From the NCBI RefSeq assembly GCF_002980625.1, contig NZ_PVLR01000007.1:124001-188000 (forward strand): a stretch of 64,000 nt of DNA, read 5' to 3'. A program made the translations under genes and the position numbers. The notes beneath the pieces were generated by a model. That model did not search any database, was not told where the DNA came from, and saw nothing but the letters and a program-made list of their open reading frames with translations. Origin of the DNA: Malikia spinosa. GTDB taxonomy: Bacteria > Pseudomonadota > Gammaproteobacteria > Burkholderiales > Burkholderiaceae_C. Positions 54,358 to 63,188 of the stretch are shown here, piece after piece; the first letter of the stretch is position 1; every line of letters starts with the position of its first letter.

Positions 54358-55731
54358 ATGTCAAACAGCACCGAACACCCCATCCATTTCAAACGCCTGC
54401 AACGCGAGGAATCGGCCAGCTTTGACCGCAGCACGCTGGACTACATCCACCGTGCCTCCAGCACCGGCCTGTACGAGATCCGCGGCCTGGGCGCCAAGCG
54501 CAAGCTGCCGCACTTCGACGATCTGGTGTTCCTGACCGCTTCGCTCTCGCGTTACCCGCTCGAGGGCTACCGGGAAAAATGCTCGACCAGGACCGTGCTG
54601 GGCACGCGCTTCGCCAAGAAGCCGGTGGTGCTCGACACCCCGATCACGATCGCCGGCATGAGCTTTGGCGCCCTGTCGGCCAACGTGAAGGAAGCCCTGG
54701 GCAAGGCCGCGACCGCCATGGGCACCACCACCACCACCGGCGACGGCGGCATGACCTCGGAAGAGCGCCAGTCGTCCAAGACCCTGGTCTACCAGTGCCT
54801 GCCCTCGCGCTACGGCTTCAACCCCGACGACGTGCGCCGCGCCGATGCGATCGAGATCGTGCTCGGCCAGGGCGCCAAGCCGGGCGGCGGCGGCATGCTG
54901 CTGGGCCAGAAGGTCAACCCGCGTGTGGCCCAGATGCGCACCCTGCCGCAAGGCGTGGACCAGCGTTCGGCCAGCCGTCACCCCGACTGGACCGGCCCGG
55001 ATGACCTGACGATCAAGATCCAGGAGCTGCGTGAACTCACCGACTGGGAAAAGCCGATCTATGTCAAGGTCGGCGCGACCCGGGTCTACAACGACGTCAA
55101 GCTGGCGGTGCACGCCGGCGCCGACGTGGTGGTGGTCGACGGCATGCAAGGTGGCACGGCTGCCACGCAGACCTGCTTCATCGAGCACGCCGGCATTCCC
55201 ACGCTGGCGGCGGTGCGCCAGGCCGTGGCCGCGCTGCAGGACCTGGACATGATCGGCAAGGTGCAACTGATCGTCTCGGGCGGCATCCGCAGCGGCGCCG
55301 ACGTGGCCAAGGCCCTGGCCCTGGGCGCCGATGCCGTGGCGATCGGCCAGGGGGTGCTGATGGCCCTGGGTTGCAACCGCGACTCCTACCAGCAAGGTGG
55401 CCAGACCCATAGTGCCGAGGCCGACTACACCGCGCTCGGTACCCAGGCCGGTTACTGCCACCACTGCCACACCGGCAAATGCCCGGTGGGCGTGACCACG
55501 CAAGACGCCATCCTGGAGCAGCGCCTTGAGCCCGACAACGGCGCCAAGCATGTCAAGAACTACCTCAAGACCTTGACCATGGAGCTGACCACGCTGGCGC
55601 GCGCCTGCGGCAAGCAGGACGTGCACCATCTGGAGCCGGAAGACCTGGTGGCCCTGACGGTGGAAGCCGCCGCCATGGCCAAGGTGCCACTGGCCGGCAC
55701 CCAGTGGATTCCTGGTCACAACCTCGGCTGA
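54358..55731 (+). CDS. mgsC: N-methylglutamate synthase subunit C (FMN-binding glutamate synthase domain)
   Basis: 457 residues from the ATG at 54358. The FMN and synthase domain of glutamate synthase: PITIAGMSFGALSANVKEAL, TTTGDGGMTSEER, GQGAKPGGGGMLLGQKV, VDGMQGGTAATQ and the Fe-S cysteines in YCHHCHTGKCPVGVTTQD. With A and B it makes N-methylglutamate from gamma-glutamylmethylamide or methylamine and 2-oxoglutarate/glutamate. Homologues named GlxD are also known, so related substrates cannot be excluded. Confidence 0.88.
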   Translation: MSNSTEHPIHFKRLQREESASFDRSTLDYIHRASSTGLYEIRGLGAKRKLPHFDDLVFLTASLSRYPLEGYREKCSTRTVLGTRFAKKPVVLDTPITIAGMSFGALSANVKEALGKAATAMGTTTTTGDGGMTSEERQSSKTLVYQCLPSRYGFNPDDVRRADAIEIVLGQGAKPGGGGMLLGQKVNPRVAQMRTLPQGVDQRSASRHPDWTGPDDLTIKIQELRELTDWEKPIYVKVGATRVYNDVKLAVHAGADVVVVDGMQGGTAATQTCFIEHAGIPTLAAVRQAVAALQDLDMIGKVQLIVSGGIRSGADVAKALALGADAVAIGQGVLMALGCNRDSYQQGGQTHSAEADYTALGTQAGYCHHCHTGKCPVGVTTQDAILEQRLEPDNGAKHVKNYLKTLTMELTTLARACGKQDVHHLEPEDLVALTVEAAAMAKVPLAGTQWIPGHNLG

Positions 55732-55746
55732 GCCCAGGAGCGCACC

Positions 55747-56331
55747 ATGAAGCTACCGCCCTCCGAGGTCACAAGCCGGCCGGTCTATCTGCCGCTCGCA
55801 CCCGAGCTGGCCGCCGGTCGCCACTGGCTGGTGCTCGACGCACCGTCCATGGACGAGGTCTTGCTGGCCGAGCTGGCCAGCGCCTTCGCCCCGGTGGCCG
55901 AACGCCTGCAGGTCTGGTCGATCGGGTCGCTGCAACCGGCCATGGGCCTGGGTCCGGTCACGCGGCTGGCCGACCTCAAGGCCGCGGCCAGCGCACTGGC
56001 CGGCCAGTGGCCGCTGCGCGTGAGCGACCGGCTCTGCGTGCAGGGCAGCGAGCCCTTTGTCTGGTCGGTGTTCCTGGCCGCGCGCGAGCTGGGTCTGGCC
56101 GAGAGCCAGATCCAGCTCGCCCATGCGGGCAGCCAGCGCCGGCGCGTCTGGTGTACCCATTGCCATGGTTTCACCGAGGGCGTGAGCAGCTCCACCGTGG
56201 CTTGCGCGGGCTGCGGACGCGAGCTTCTGGTGCGCGATCATTTTTCCCGTCGCCATGGCGCCTTCATGGGCGTGATGGTCGACGCCGAGGTGCCGGGCCA
56301 ACGGCCCGTGCGTGAGGAGCTGTTTCCATGA
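55747..56331 (+). CDS. dmmA: Dimethylamine monooxygenase subunit DmmA-like
   Basis: 194 residues. The C-terminal 55 residues carry a zinc-ribbon-like Cys set, WCTHCHGF and CAGCGRELL, followed by RDHFSRRHGAFMGV, a pattern I recall in the DmmA family. The N-terminal part is an alpha/beta domain (LVLDAPSMDEVLLAEL). It lies 15 bases after mgsC and overlaps the reductase gene by 4 bases, as expected in dmm operons. Its exact job in the complex is unknown. Confidence 0.82.
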   Translation: MKLPPSEVTSRPVYLPLAPELAAGRHWLVLDAPSMDEVLLAELASAFAPVAERLQVWSIGSLQPAMGLGPVTRLADLKAAASALAGQWPLRVSDRLCVQGSEPFVWSVFLAARELGLAESQIQLAHAGSQRRRVWCTHCHGFTEGVSSSTVACAGCGRELLVRDHFSRRHGAFMGVMVDAEVPGQRPVREELFP

Positions 56332-57281
56332 TCTCGAGCGGTTTGAAACTCAAGGTGGTGGCGGTCAATGACATCGCCCCCAGCCTGCGCCAACTCAGCC
56401 TGGCCAGTGTCGACGGATCGGCGCTGCCACCCAATGGCGCGGGCTCGCATGTGCTGTTCAACCTGCCCGGCCAGGGCCGTGTGCACCGCAACGCCTATTC
56501 GCTGATCAACCCGCCGGGCAGCCGCAGCCAGTACGACATCATCGTGCGCCGCGTGCCGACCTCGCGCGGTGGCTCGGCGGCGGTGCATGAGCGCTTGCAG
56601 CTGGGCGACGTGATCGAGGCTCAGCTGCCGGCCAACCTGTTCCCGCCGCAACGTCGCGCGCGTCAGCACCTGATGATCGCGGGCGGCATCGGCATCACGC
56701 CGTTCCTGTCCTACCTCCAGGATGCGGGCGTCAAGGCCAGCGGCTATGCGCTGCACCTGTGCTGCCGCGAATCCGAACGCGAGGTGTTCGCGCCCTGGCT
56801 GCCGGCAGGCGATCCGCAGGTGTTCTTCCACTGGGATGCCGAGGGCCATCGCCTCGACATCCCGGCGCTGCTGGCCCGGCAGCCGGCCGGCACCCATCTC
56901 TATGTCTGCGGCCCGGCCGAGCTGAACCAGGCCGTGCTGGACGCGGCCCAGGCCCAGGGCTGGCCCGCCAGCCAGGTGCACAGCGAGCTGTTCGGCGCTG
57001 CGAGCAGCGGCGGCGTCCCGTTCGAGGCGGTGCTGAAAAAGAGCGGCCAGAGCGTGCGGGTGGGCGAAGACGAAAGCCTGCTCGAAGCGATCGAGCGCCT
57101 GGGGGTGGCCGCGCCCTGTCTGTGCCGCGGCGGCGCCTGCGGCGTGTGCGTGACGCCACTGCTCGAAGGCGAAGCCGAGCACCGCGACCACTACCTGAGT
57201 GCCAGCGACAAGGCACAAGGCCGGCTGATCATGCCCTGCGTCTCGCGCGCCCGCGGAGCGCGCCTCGTGCTCGATCTCTGA
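56328..57281 (+). CDS. dmmB: Dimethylamine monooxygenase reductase subunit (PDR/VanB type)
   Basis: 317 residues. A flavodoxin-reductase-like chain: FMN/FAD domain (VHRNAYSLINPPGSRSQYDI), NAD-binding domain (MIAGGIGITPFLSYLQ, YVCGPAELNQAV) and a C-terminal plant-type [2Fe-2S] domain with CLCRGGACGVC and the final Cys in LIMPCVSRA. It supplies electrons from NAD(P)H to the heme subunit encoded next. Confidence 0.88.
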   Translation: MISSGLKLKVVAVNDIAPSLRQLSLASVDGSALPPNGAGSHVLFNLPGQGRVHRNAYSLINPPGSRSQYDIIVRRVPTSRGGSAAVHERLQLGDVIEAQLPANLFPPQRRARQHLMIAGGIGITPFLSYLQDAGVKASGYALHLCCRESEREVFAPWLPAGDPQVFFHWDAEGHRLDIPALLARQPAGTHLYVCGPAELNQAVLDAAQAQGWPASQVHSELFGAASSGGVPFEAVLKKSGQSVRVGEDESLLEAIERLGVAAPCLCRGGACGVCVTPLLEGEAEHRDHYLSASDKAQGRLIMPCVSRARGARLVLDL

Positions 57282-57311
57282 AGGTTTTCCTCTTTCAAGG
57301 CCCAGACCACC

Positions 57312-58391
57312 ATGTCCATCGTTTTCAAACCCGACGAGACCTTTCGCGGCGACTACAGCTACCGCAACAGCGACGAGGCCATCCTGCGCTTCCCGTTCCC
57401 CTTTCCTGACGACCAGTACATGTACAGCGTCAACATGGAGCCGCATCAGCCCAAGGGCGCGAGCGCGGTCTATGAGCACGGCTTTGACGTCGACGAGCAC
57501 TACATCGCTGAATGCCGCGACAAGGCGATCACGCTCGAGCGCGACCCGGGCCGCTGCCAGGTGCTGCCTCACATGCAGATGGCCGAGTGGGACACGCTGG
57601 AACTGCTGATGGACAGCCTGAGCGCTGACTACCCCGAGCATTTCTCGCTCAGCAAGACCGGCACCGACTTTGGCGCCCACTGGACCTGGATCAACCGCCC
57701 GCTGGGCATCGAGCAGAGCTTCGTGTTCGGCGACGCCGCCACCTTGCCTTGCGGCTCGTTCGAATACATCACGCGTCAGGCCCAGGGTGATTTCGCGATC
57801 TGCGACCAGCGCGAAGACAACCTGTTCCTCGACGCTGGCATGGTGACCTCGCAGGCCGACTGGTCGCTCGACTTCAACGTCGGCATGAGCTTCATGCAGT
57901 GGCATGGCCCGGTGCCGCTGGCGCACCAGGCCGGCGTGTTCGAGCGCGCCCTGAAATACCTGCTGATGATCCGCCAGGGCCAACCGGTGCGCCGCCTGAA
58001 CTGGACCATGACGGTGAACCCGCGCCTGGATACCGCGCCCGAGACCTTCCCCGAATGGGGCCCGGACCGCGCCTCGCTCACGCCCGAGAACATCGGCCGC
58101 AAGCTGCACCTGCGCGTCGAGCTGCAGACCCTGTGGCGGCTGCCGCGCAGCAACGCCTTGCTGTTCCCGATCCGCTGCTACCTGGCCTCGCTCGACGAAC
58201 TGGTGCGGGTACCCAAGTGGGGCAAGCGCCTGTCGCGCGTGCTCGCCACGCTGCCGCCGCCGCTGGCCGAATACAAGGGCCTGAGCCGCTTCCTGCCCAC
58301 TGCCGTGGCGTATCTCGCCGCGTTTGACGACGGCAGCGCGATCAGCAAGGGCACCGAGGCCGAGACCGCCGAGCTGGCCGCCGCCATCTGA
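57312..58391 (+). CDS. Heme-dependent oxidative N-demethylase subunit (DUF3445)
   Basis: 359 residues. Matches the DUF3445/HODM alpha family: FRGDYSYRNSDEAILRFPFP, GRCQVLPHMQMAEWDTLELLMDSL, LDFNVGMSFMQWHGPVP and RVELQTLWRLPRSNALLFPIRCYL regions. In this family a PAS-like fold holds a heme that oxidatively removes a methyl from dimethylamine, giving methylamine and formaldehyde. It is the catalytic component of the dmmDABC set; I am unsure which letter belongs to it (probably dmmD), so no symbol is given. Confidence 0.86.
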   Translation: MSIVFKPDETFRGDYSYRNSDEAILRFPFPFPDDQYMYSVNMEPHQPKGASAVYEHGFDVDEHYIAECRDKAITLERDPGRCQVLPHMQMAEWDTLELLMDSLSADYPEHFSLSKTGTDFGAHWTWINRPLGIEQSFVFGDAATLPCGSFEYITRQAQGDFAICDQREDNLFLDAGMVTSQADWSLDFNVGMSFMQWHGPVPLAHQAGVFERALKYLLMIRQGQPVRRLNWTMTVNPRLDTAPETFPEWGPDRASLTPENIGRKLHLRVELQTLWRLPRSNALLFPIRCYLASLDELVRVPKWGKRLSRVLATLPPPLAEYKGLSRFLPTAVAYLAAFDDGSAISKGTEAETAELAAAI

Positions 58392-58434
58392 ATTCCTTCC
58401 TTCCTCTTTGTTCACCTTCTGACTGGAGCATCAC

Positions 58435-59565
58435 ATGACCTCTTGGCGCATCACAGCCCTGGCCGATCGACATCGCGCACTCGGCTCTACCCTGGGCGAC
58501 TGGAACGGCCTGGGCACGCCCTGGACCTATTCCACCGACCTGGCCGACGAACACGAAGCCATCCGCACCAAGGCCGGCCTGATGGACGTGTCGGGCCTGA
58601 AGAAAGTGCACCTGGTCGGCCCGCACGCCGAAGCCCTGCTGAACCAGGCCACCACGCGCAACGTCAGCAAGCTCTACCCGGGCAAGTCGGTCTATGCCTG
58701 CATGCTCAACGAGGCAGGCAAGTTCATCGATGACTGCGTGATCTACCGCATCTCGCCCAACGCCTTCATGGTGGTGCATGGCGCGGGCCAGGGCCACGAG
58801 ATCCTGACCCGCGGTGCGCTCGGCCGCAACGTGGCGATCCTGTTCGATGACGACCTGCACGACCTGTCGCTGCAAGGCCCGTTGGCGGTGGATTTCCTGG
58901 AAAAGTTCGTGCCCGGCCTGCGCCAGCTGCCGTATTTCCACCACATGCACACCACGCTGTTCGGCGCACCGATCATGCTCTCGCGCACCGGCTACACCGG
59001 CGAGCGCGGCTACGAGATCTTCTGCAAGGCCGCCGATGCGCCCGCCATCTGGGACAAGGTGCTGGCCGAGGGCAAGGCGATGGGCATCATGCCCTGCTCG
59101 TTCACGACGCTGGACTGGCTGCGCGTGGAGAGCTCGCTGATGTTCTACCCCTACGACAACTCCGACATGTACCCGATGGAGGGCGAACCGATCGGCGACA
59201 CGCTGTGGGAGCTCGGGCTGGACTTCACCGTCTCGCCGGGCAAGACCGAGTTCCGCGGCGCCGCTGAACATTACCGCCTGCAGGGCAAGGAGCGCTTCAA
59301 GATCTTCGGCGTCGAGCTGCAGCAGCTCGAAGCCGCGCAAGCCGGCGACGGCCTGTGGGACGGCGACCAGAAGGTGGGCTTCGTGACCTGCGGCATGGTG
59401 TCGCGCCTGACCCAGCGCTCGATGGCCATCGCCCGCCTGGACCCGGCCTATGCCGTGCCCGGCCGCGCACTCGAGCTGCGCGGCGCCGCGCTGACCTGCG
59501 CCGCCACGACGGCCAGCCTGCCGTTCGACGATCCCCAGAAAACCAAACGCACGGCCAAGGACTGA
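58435..59565 (+). CDS. GcvT-like THF-binding subunit of the dimethylamine demethylase
   Basis: 376 residues of the aminomethyltransferase family: GLMDVSGLKKVHLVGPHAEALLNQ, the C-terminal-type SRTGYTGERGYEIFCK, and LDWLRVESSLMFYPYD. Unlike tdm it is a separate protein. In heme-dependent N-demethylases a THF-binding subunit traps the formaldehyde as methylene-THF, and this gene sits in the right place, between the heme subunit and purU-folD. It is not glycine cleavage GcvT, since gcvH and gcvP are absent. Probably dmmC. Confidence 0.83.
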   Translation: MTSWRITALADRHRALGSTLGDWNGLGTPWTYSTDLADEHEAIRTKAGLMDVSGLKKVHLVGPHAEALLNQATTRNVSKLYPGKSVYACMLNEAGKFIDDCVIYRISPNAFMVVHGAGQGHEILTRGALGRNVAILFDDDLHDLSLQGPLAVDFLEKFVPGLRQLPYFHHMHTTLFGAPIMLSRTGYTGERGYEIFCKAADAPAIWDKVLAEGKAMGIMPCSFTTLDWLRVESSLMFYPYDNSDMYPMEGEPIGDTLWELGLDFTVSPGKTEFRGAAEHYRLQGKERFKIFGVELQQLEAAQAGDGLWDGDQKVGFVTCGMVSRLTQRSMAIARLDPAYAVPGRALELRGAALTCAATTASLPFDDPQKTKRTAKD

Positions 59566-59573
59566 TTCACGCC

Positions 59574-60437
59574 ATGACTACCACTACCCGCCGCTATACC
59601 CTGTCCCTGTCCTGCCCCGACCGTGTCGGCATCGTTGCCGCCGTCAGCGATTTCCTTGCCACGCACAGCGGCTGGATCACCGAGGCCAGCCACCACGCCG
59701 ATACCGAGTCGCAGCGCTTCTTCATGCGCCAGGAGCTGCTGGCCGACTCGTTGACGCTGGACATCGATACCCTGCGTGCCGAGTTCGCCAAGATCGCCGC
59801 GCCCTTTGACATGAAATGGCGCATCTCGGACAGCGCGCGCAAGAAGCGCGTCGTGATCCTGGTCAGCAAGCAGGAGCATTGCCTCTACGACCTGCTGGGA
59901 CGCTGGCAGTCGGGCGAGCTCGACATCGACATCCCCTGCGTGATCTCCAACCACGAGACCTTCCGCGGCCTGGTCGAGTGGCACGGCATCCCGTTCCACC
60001 ATGTGCCGGTCACGCCCGACACCAAGGCCGAGGCCTACGCCAAGGTCGAGCAGCTGTATGTCGAGGCCGAGGCCGACGTGATGGTGCTGGCGCGCTACAT
60101 GCAGATCCTGTCGCCCGGGCTGTGCGACAAGTTCCCGGGCCAGATCATCAACATCCACCACAGCTTCCTGCCCAGCTTCGTCGGGGCCAAGCCTTACCAC
60201 CAGGCCTTCAAGCGCGGTGTCAAGCTGATCGGCGCCACCTGCCACTACGTGACCTCCGACCTCGATGAGGGCCCGATCATCGAGCAAGACGTGATCCGCA
60301 TCGATCACTCCGACGTGCCCGAGGAGCTGGTGCGCAGCGGCAAGGACGTCGAGAAGGCGGTGCTGGCCCGAGGCCTGCGCTACCACCTCGAAGACCGCGT
60401 GCTGATCGACGGCAACAAGACCGTGGTGTTTCGCTGA
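59574..60437 (+). CDS. purU: Formyltetrahydrofolate deformylase
   Basis: 287 residues. N-terminal ACT domain (residues 8-85: TLSLSCPDRVGIVAAVSDFLA region) and C-terminal formyltransferase-like hydrolase with NHETFRGLVEWHGIPFHHVPV, INIHHSFLPSFVGAKPYHQAF and DLDEGPIIEQDV including the catalytic Asn, His and Asp. Releases formate from 10-formyl-THF and regenerates THF, the exit for C1 units from N-demethylation. 8 bases after the GcvT-like gene. Confidence 0.95.
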   Translation: MTTTTRRYTLSLSCPDRVGIVAAVSDFLATHSGWITEASHHADTESQRFFMRQELLADSLTLDIDTLRAEFAKIAAPFDMKWRISDSARKKRVVILVSKQEHCLYDLLGRWQSGELDIDIPCVISNHETFRGLVEWHGIPFHHVPVTPDTKAEAYAKVEQLYVEAEADVMVLARYMQILSPGLCDKFPGQIINIHHSFLPSFVGAKPYHQAFKRGVKLIGATCHYVTSDLDEGPIIEQDVIRIDHSDVPEELVRSGKDVEKAVLARGLRYHLEDRVLIDGNKTVVFR

Positions 60438-60447
60438 AGGATAGGCC

Positions 60448-61353
60448 ATGACCGCACAGATCATCGACGGCAAGGCCCTGGCCAAACAGCTGCGCATCGG
60501 CTTTCGACAGCGCGTCGAGCAGCTCAAGGCCCGGGGCGTCTCGCCCGGTCTGGCCGTGATCCTGGTCGGCGACAACCCGGCCTCCCGGGTCTATGTCGGC
60601 AACAAGATCAAGGCCTGCGAGGAGTGCGGTGTGCGCTCCCTGCACCTGGGACTGGCTGCCGATGTCAGCGAGGCCGAGGTGCTGCGCACGATCGAGCAGC
60701 TGAACCAGGACGACAGCATCCACGGCATCCTGATCCAGCTGCCGTTGCCGCCGCATATCCAGCTGGCACGGGTGCTGGAGGCGATCTCGGTGCACAAGGA
60801 TGTGGACGGCTTTCACCTCTACAACGTGGGCGCCCTGGTCAGCGGCAACAGCATCTTTCCGCCTTGCACGCCCTATGGCGTGCAGCTGCTGCTCGACACG
60901 ACAGGCATCGACGTGGCCGGCAAGAACGCGGTGGTGGTGGGTGCGAGCAACATCGTCGGCAAGCCCATGGGCCTGATGCTGCTGCAGCGCGAAGCCACGG
61001 TGACGATCTGCCACGCCAAGACGCGCGACCTGGCCCAGCACACCATCCTGGCCGACATCCTGATCGTCGCCGCCGGCAAGCCCGGGCTGATCGTGCCGCA
61101 GATGGTCAAGGAAGGGGCCATCGTGATCGACGTCGGCATCAACCGGCTGCCGGATGGCCGCATCGTCGGCGACGTGTGTTTCGACGCGGTGAAGGAAAAG
61201 GCGTCCTGGATCACGCCGGTGCCTGGCGGCGTCGGACCGATGACGGTCACGATGCTGATCGAGAACACCTTGCGTTCGGCCGAGCGCGCCTTCCAGGCAG
61301 CCGGCGAGGTGGCGTTCCAGCCCTGGGAAGCGCCTACCGTCAAGTCACCATGA
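60448..61353 (+). CDS. folD: Methylene-THF dehydrogenase/cyclohydrolase
   Basis: 301 residues. Signatures: YVGNKIKACEECGVRS with the catalytic Lys and Tyr, the VDGFHLYNVGAL segment, VVVGASNIVGKPMGLMLLQ (NADP site) and the C-terminal PVPGGVGPMTVTMLIENT. It oxidises methylene-THF from the demethylases to 10-formyl-THF, the PurU substrate. Probably a pathway-dedicated paralogue of the housekeeping FolD. Overlaps the FolB-like gene by 4 bases. Confidence 0.96.
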   Translation: MTAQIIDGKALAKQLRIGFRQRVEQLKARGVSPGLAVILVGDNPASRVYVGNKIKACEECGVRSLHLGLAADVSEAEVLRTIEQLNQDDSIHGILIQLPLPPHIQLARVLEAISVHKDVDGFHLYNVGALVSGNSIFPPCTPYGVQLLLDTTGIDVAGKNAVVVGASNIVGKPMGLMLLQREATVTICHAKTRDLAQHTILADILIVAAGKPGLIVPQMVKEGAIVIDVGINRLPDGRIVGDVCFDAVKEKASWITPVPGGVGPMTVTMLIENTLRSAERAFQAAGEVAFQPWEAPTVKSP

Positions 61354-61814
61354 CGGCCGACACCGTCATGGCACCGAACTGCCCGGCGGTCGAGATCGGT
61401 CAGCACCTGGCGCCCTTGTGCGGGCGCCAGGTGCTGAGCTTTTCGGGGCTGCGCATCGAGGCGCCGATCGGCATCCTCGCGCACGAGAAGACCGCTCCGC
61501 AAGCGATCCGGGTCGATGTCGAGCTCAACCAGGGTCTGCAGCCGCTGCGCCCGGGCGACCATATCGAGCAGGTGCTGGACTACCGCGAGGTGCGCCAGCT
61601 CATCGTGAGCGAATGCACGGCCGGCCACGTGAACCTGCTCGAAAGCCTGGTCGGTCAGCTCGCGCTGCGCCTGGGACGCCTGCCCGGCATCCTCGGCGTG
61701 CGCTTGAAGGTCGCGAAGCTGCACATCTTCGACGACTGCGAGGTTGCCATCTGCATGGAAACCGGCAACTGGCATTCGCAGCCAGCCAGAAAATCCCAGC
61801 CAGGATTCAACTGA
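61350..61814 (+). CDS. folB: FolB-like dihydroneopterin aldolase family protein
   Basis: 154 residues from the ATG at 61350. The tunnelling-fold family is shown by GLRIEAPIGILAHEKTAPQAIRVDVEL, with the catalytic-type Glu in AHEK, the Tyr in DYREVRQLI and the Lys in VAKLHIFDDCEVAICME. The residues preceding (1-25) are an extension. FolB makes 6-hydroxymethylpterin for folate synthesis; at the end of this operon it may raise THF supply for demethylation, or act as a paralogue on another C1 or aldol reaction. Confidence 0.82.
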   Translation: MTADTVMAPNCPAVEIGQHLAPLCGRQVLSFSGLRIEAPIGILAHEKTAPQAIRVDVELNQGLQPLRPGDHIEQVLDYREVRQLIVSECTAGHVNLLESLVGQLALRLGRLPGILGVRLKVAKLHIFDDCEVAICMETGNWHSQPARKSQPGFN

Positions 61815-61865
61815 CTGGCATTTCCCGCGTGCCGGAGTTGTGCCGGGTCGCCGTTGCGACGGCGC

Positions 61866-62132
61866 TCAGTCGGCTTGCTTGCTGGCCGAGGCGCGGATCG
61901 CGGCGGCCAGGTTCTTGACGCGCTCGACCGCATTCTGTGCCGAGTCGAGCACTTCCTGCTTTTCCTCGGGGTCCAGGAACTCGATCGCATCGAGCAGATT
62001 GGAGTGGATCAGCGACTGGCTGATCTCGGTCAGCGCCGCGGAGTCGATCTTGTCTTGCGACGCGAACAGCACTGCGAGGATCATTTCATGGCCGATGGCC
62101 TCGCCGACGGTCTGGTTGTTGAGGGAGCGCAT
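61866..62132 (-). CDS. Small hypothetical protein
   Basis: 88 residues from the ATG at 62132, with AGGAAA 7-8 bases upstream. Helical and acidic, no signal or membrane segment: NNQTVGEAIGHEMILAVLFASQDKIDSAAL.. and ..EEKQEVLDSAQNAVERVKNLAAAIRAS. No family recognised. Convergent with the end of the methylamine operon; no link inferred. Confidence 0.65.
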   Translation of the reverse strand: MRSLNNQTVGEAIGHEMILAVLFASQDKIDSAALTEISQSLIHSNLLDAIEFLDPEEKQEVLDSAQNAVERVKNLAAAIRASASKQAD

Positions 62133-62411
62133 TGGTTGTTTCCTGAGGTTGGGGGGATCGAATTTTTTTGCGGACAACTTGGCCTTCACGGCGGGGCAGG
62201 GCGGGCCGGCGGTCAGGCCATGCCTGGCCGTCCCGGATCGAGCGGCAGCCCCGATTCACCGTGTCCTATCAGCTTAACATTGCTTGTTGACGGGTTTTTT
62301 GTTTTGTGCTGAATGATTCGCTGATGGTTGCGTCCCAGCCTCAGATCGATCAGGCGCACGCGCTGGCGCTGGTTGGCTCCAGCGCGCTGGGCGTGCTGCT
62401 GCGCTTACCCG
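62133..62411. other. 279-base gap without a gene
   Basis: Contains T-rich runs (GAATTTTTTTG near 62160, GGGTTTTTTGTTTTG near 62291) and a perfect 8-bp inverted repeat, CGCGCTGG and CCAGCGCG (62359-62366 and 62379-62386), just beyond the stop of the RsmI-like gene. The repeat may end that transcript; no T-run follows it on the minus strand. Confidence 0.35.
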
Positions 62412-63188
62412 TCACTTCCCGATCAGGAACACCGCCGGCAGCTCCAGCGGCAGCGTGGCGGCGCGCTGCTTCCAGTCCGCCACCAGCCCGCTCTGGACGC
62501 GCTGCTGCGGCAACGTGATGCCGCAGCAGACCGCCAGCCGGCTCGTGCCCTTGAGCGTCTGCAGCAGGCCCTGCAGCAGCGCGGCGTTGCGGTAGGGGGT
62601 CTCGATGAAGAGCTGGGTCTGGCCGGTCTTCTGCGCCAGCGCCTCGAGCTCGCGGATGCGCTGCGCGCGACCGCTGGCGTCGGCCGGCAGGTAGCCGACG
62701 AAGGCGAAGTTCTGGCCATTGAGTCCGCTGGCGGCCAGTGCCAGCATCAGCGAGATCGGCCCGACCAGCGGCACCACTTCAATGCCGAGCGCGTGCGCGG
62801 CACGCACGACCGAACTGCCTGGGTCGGCGATCGCCGGCATGCCGGCCTCGCTGACCAGGCCGATGTCCTGTCCCTGCAGCGCAGCGGCCAGCAGCGGTTT
62901 GGCATCGAAGCCGCCGCCGGTGTCATGGTCGCCCTTCTTGTGCACCTCGCGCGGCAGTTCGGTGATGCGCTGCTCCTGCAGCGCTGCGGCCAGCGGCTGT
63001 TGCGTGCCGACCCGCTTGAGGAAGGCGCGCGTGCTCTTGGCGTTCTCGGTGACCCAATGCGTGATGCGGGCGGCAATCGCGATGGTCTGCTCGGGCAGGG
63101 CAGCGCCGAGTCCGGCATCGACCTCGCAGCCGAAGTCGAGCGGCGTCGGCACCAGATACAGCTTGCCGCGCGGCTGTGGCGCGCTCAT
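62412..63188 (-). CDS. RsmI-like SAM-dependent methyltransferase (tetrapyrrole methylase family)
   Basis: 258 residues. The fold of RsmI/cobalamin-type methylases: GKLYLVPTPLDFG at the start, GLVSEAGMPAIADPGSSVVRAAHALGIEVVPLVGPISLMLALAASG (SAM site landmarks), FIETPYRNAALLQ. RsmI proper begins LYVVATPIGN and has extra C-terminal sequence, so this looks like the betaproteobacterial paralogue found beside Maf rather than RsmI itself. Target unknown, probably RNA. Overlaps the Maf gene by 4 bases. Confidence 0.82.
   Translation of the reverse strand: MSAPQPRGKLYLVPTPLDFGCEVDAGLGAALPEQTIAIAARITHWVTENAKSTRAFLKRVGTQQPLAAALQEQRITELPREVHKKGDHDTGGGFDAKPLLAAALQGQDIGLVSEAGMPAIADPGSSVVRAAHALGIEVVPLVGPISLMLALAASGLNGQNFAFVGYLPADASGRAQRIRELEALAQKTGQTQLFIETPYRNAALLQGLLQTLKGTSRLAVCCGITLPQQRVQSGLVADWKQRAATLPLELPAVFLIGK

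Noticed and set aside
58435-59565. Glycine cleavage T protein
   Set aside because: gcvH and gcvP are absent and the gene is embedded in the demethylase operon.
43341-61814. mgdABCD (sarcosine-oxidase-like N-methylglutamate dehydrogenase)
   Set aside because: Searched for the four-subunit set by gene order and motifs; none present. The GcvT-like gene at 58435 is alone and belongs to the dimethylamine demethylase.
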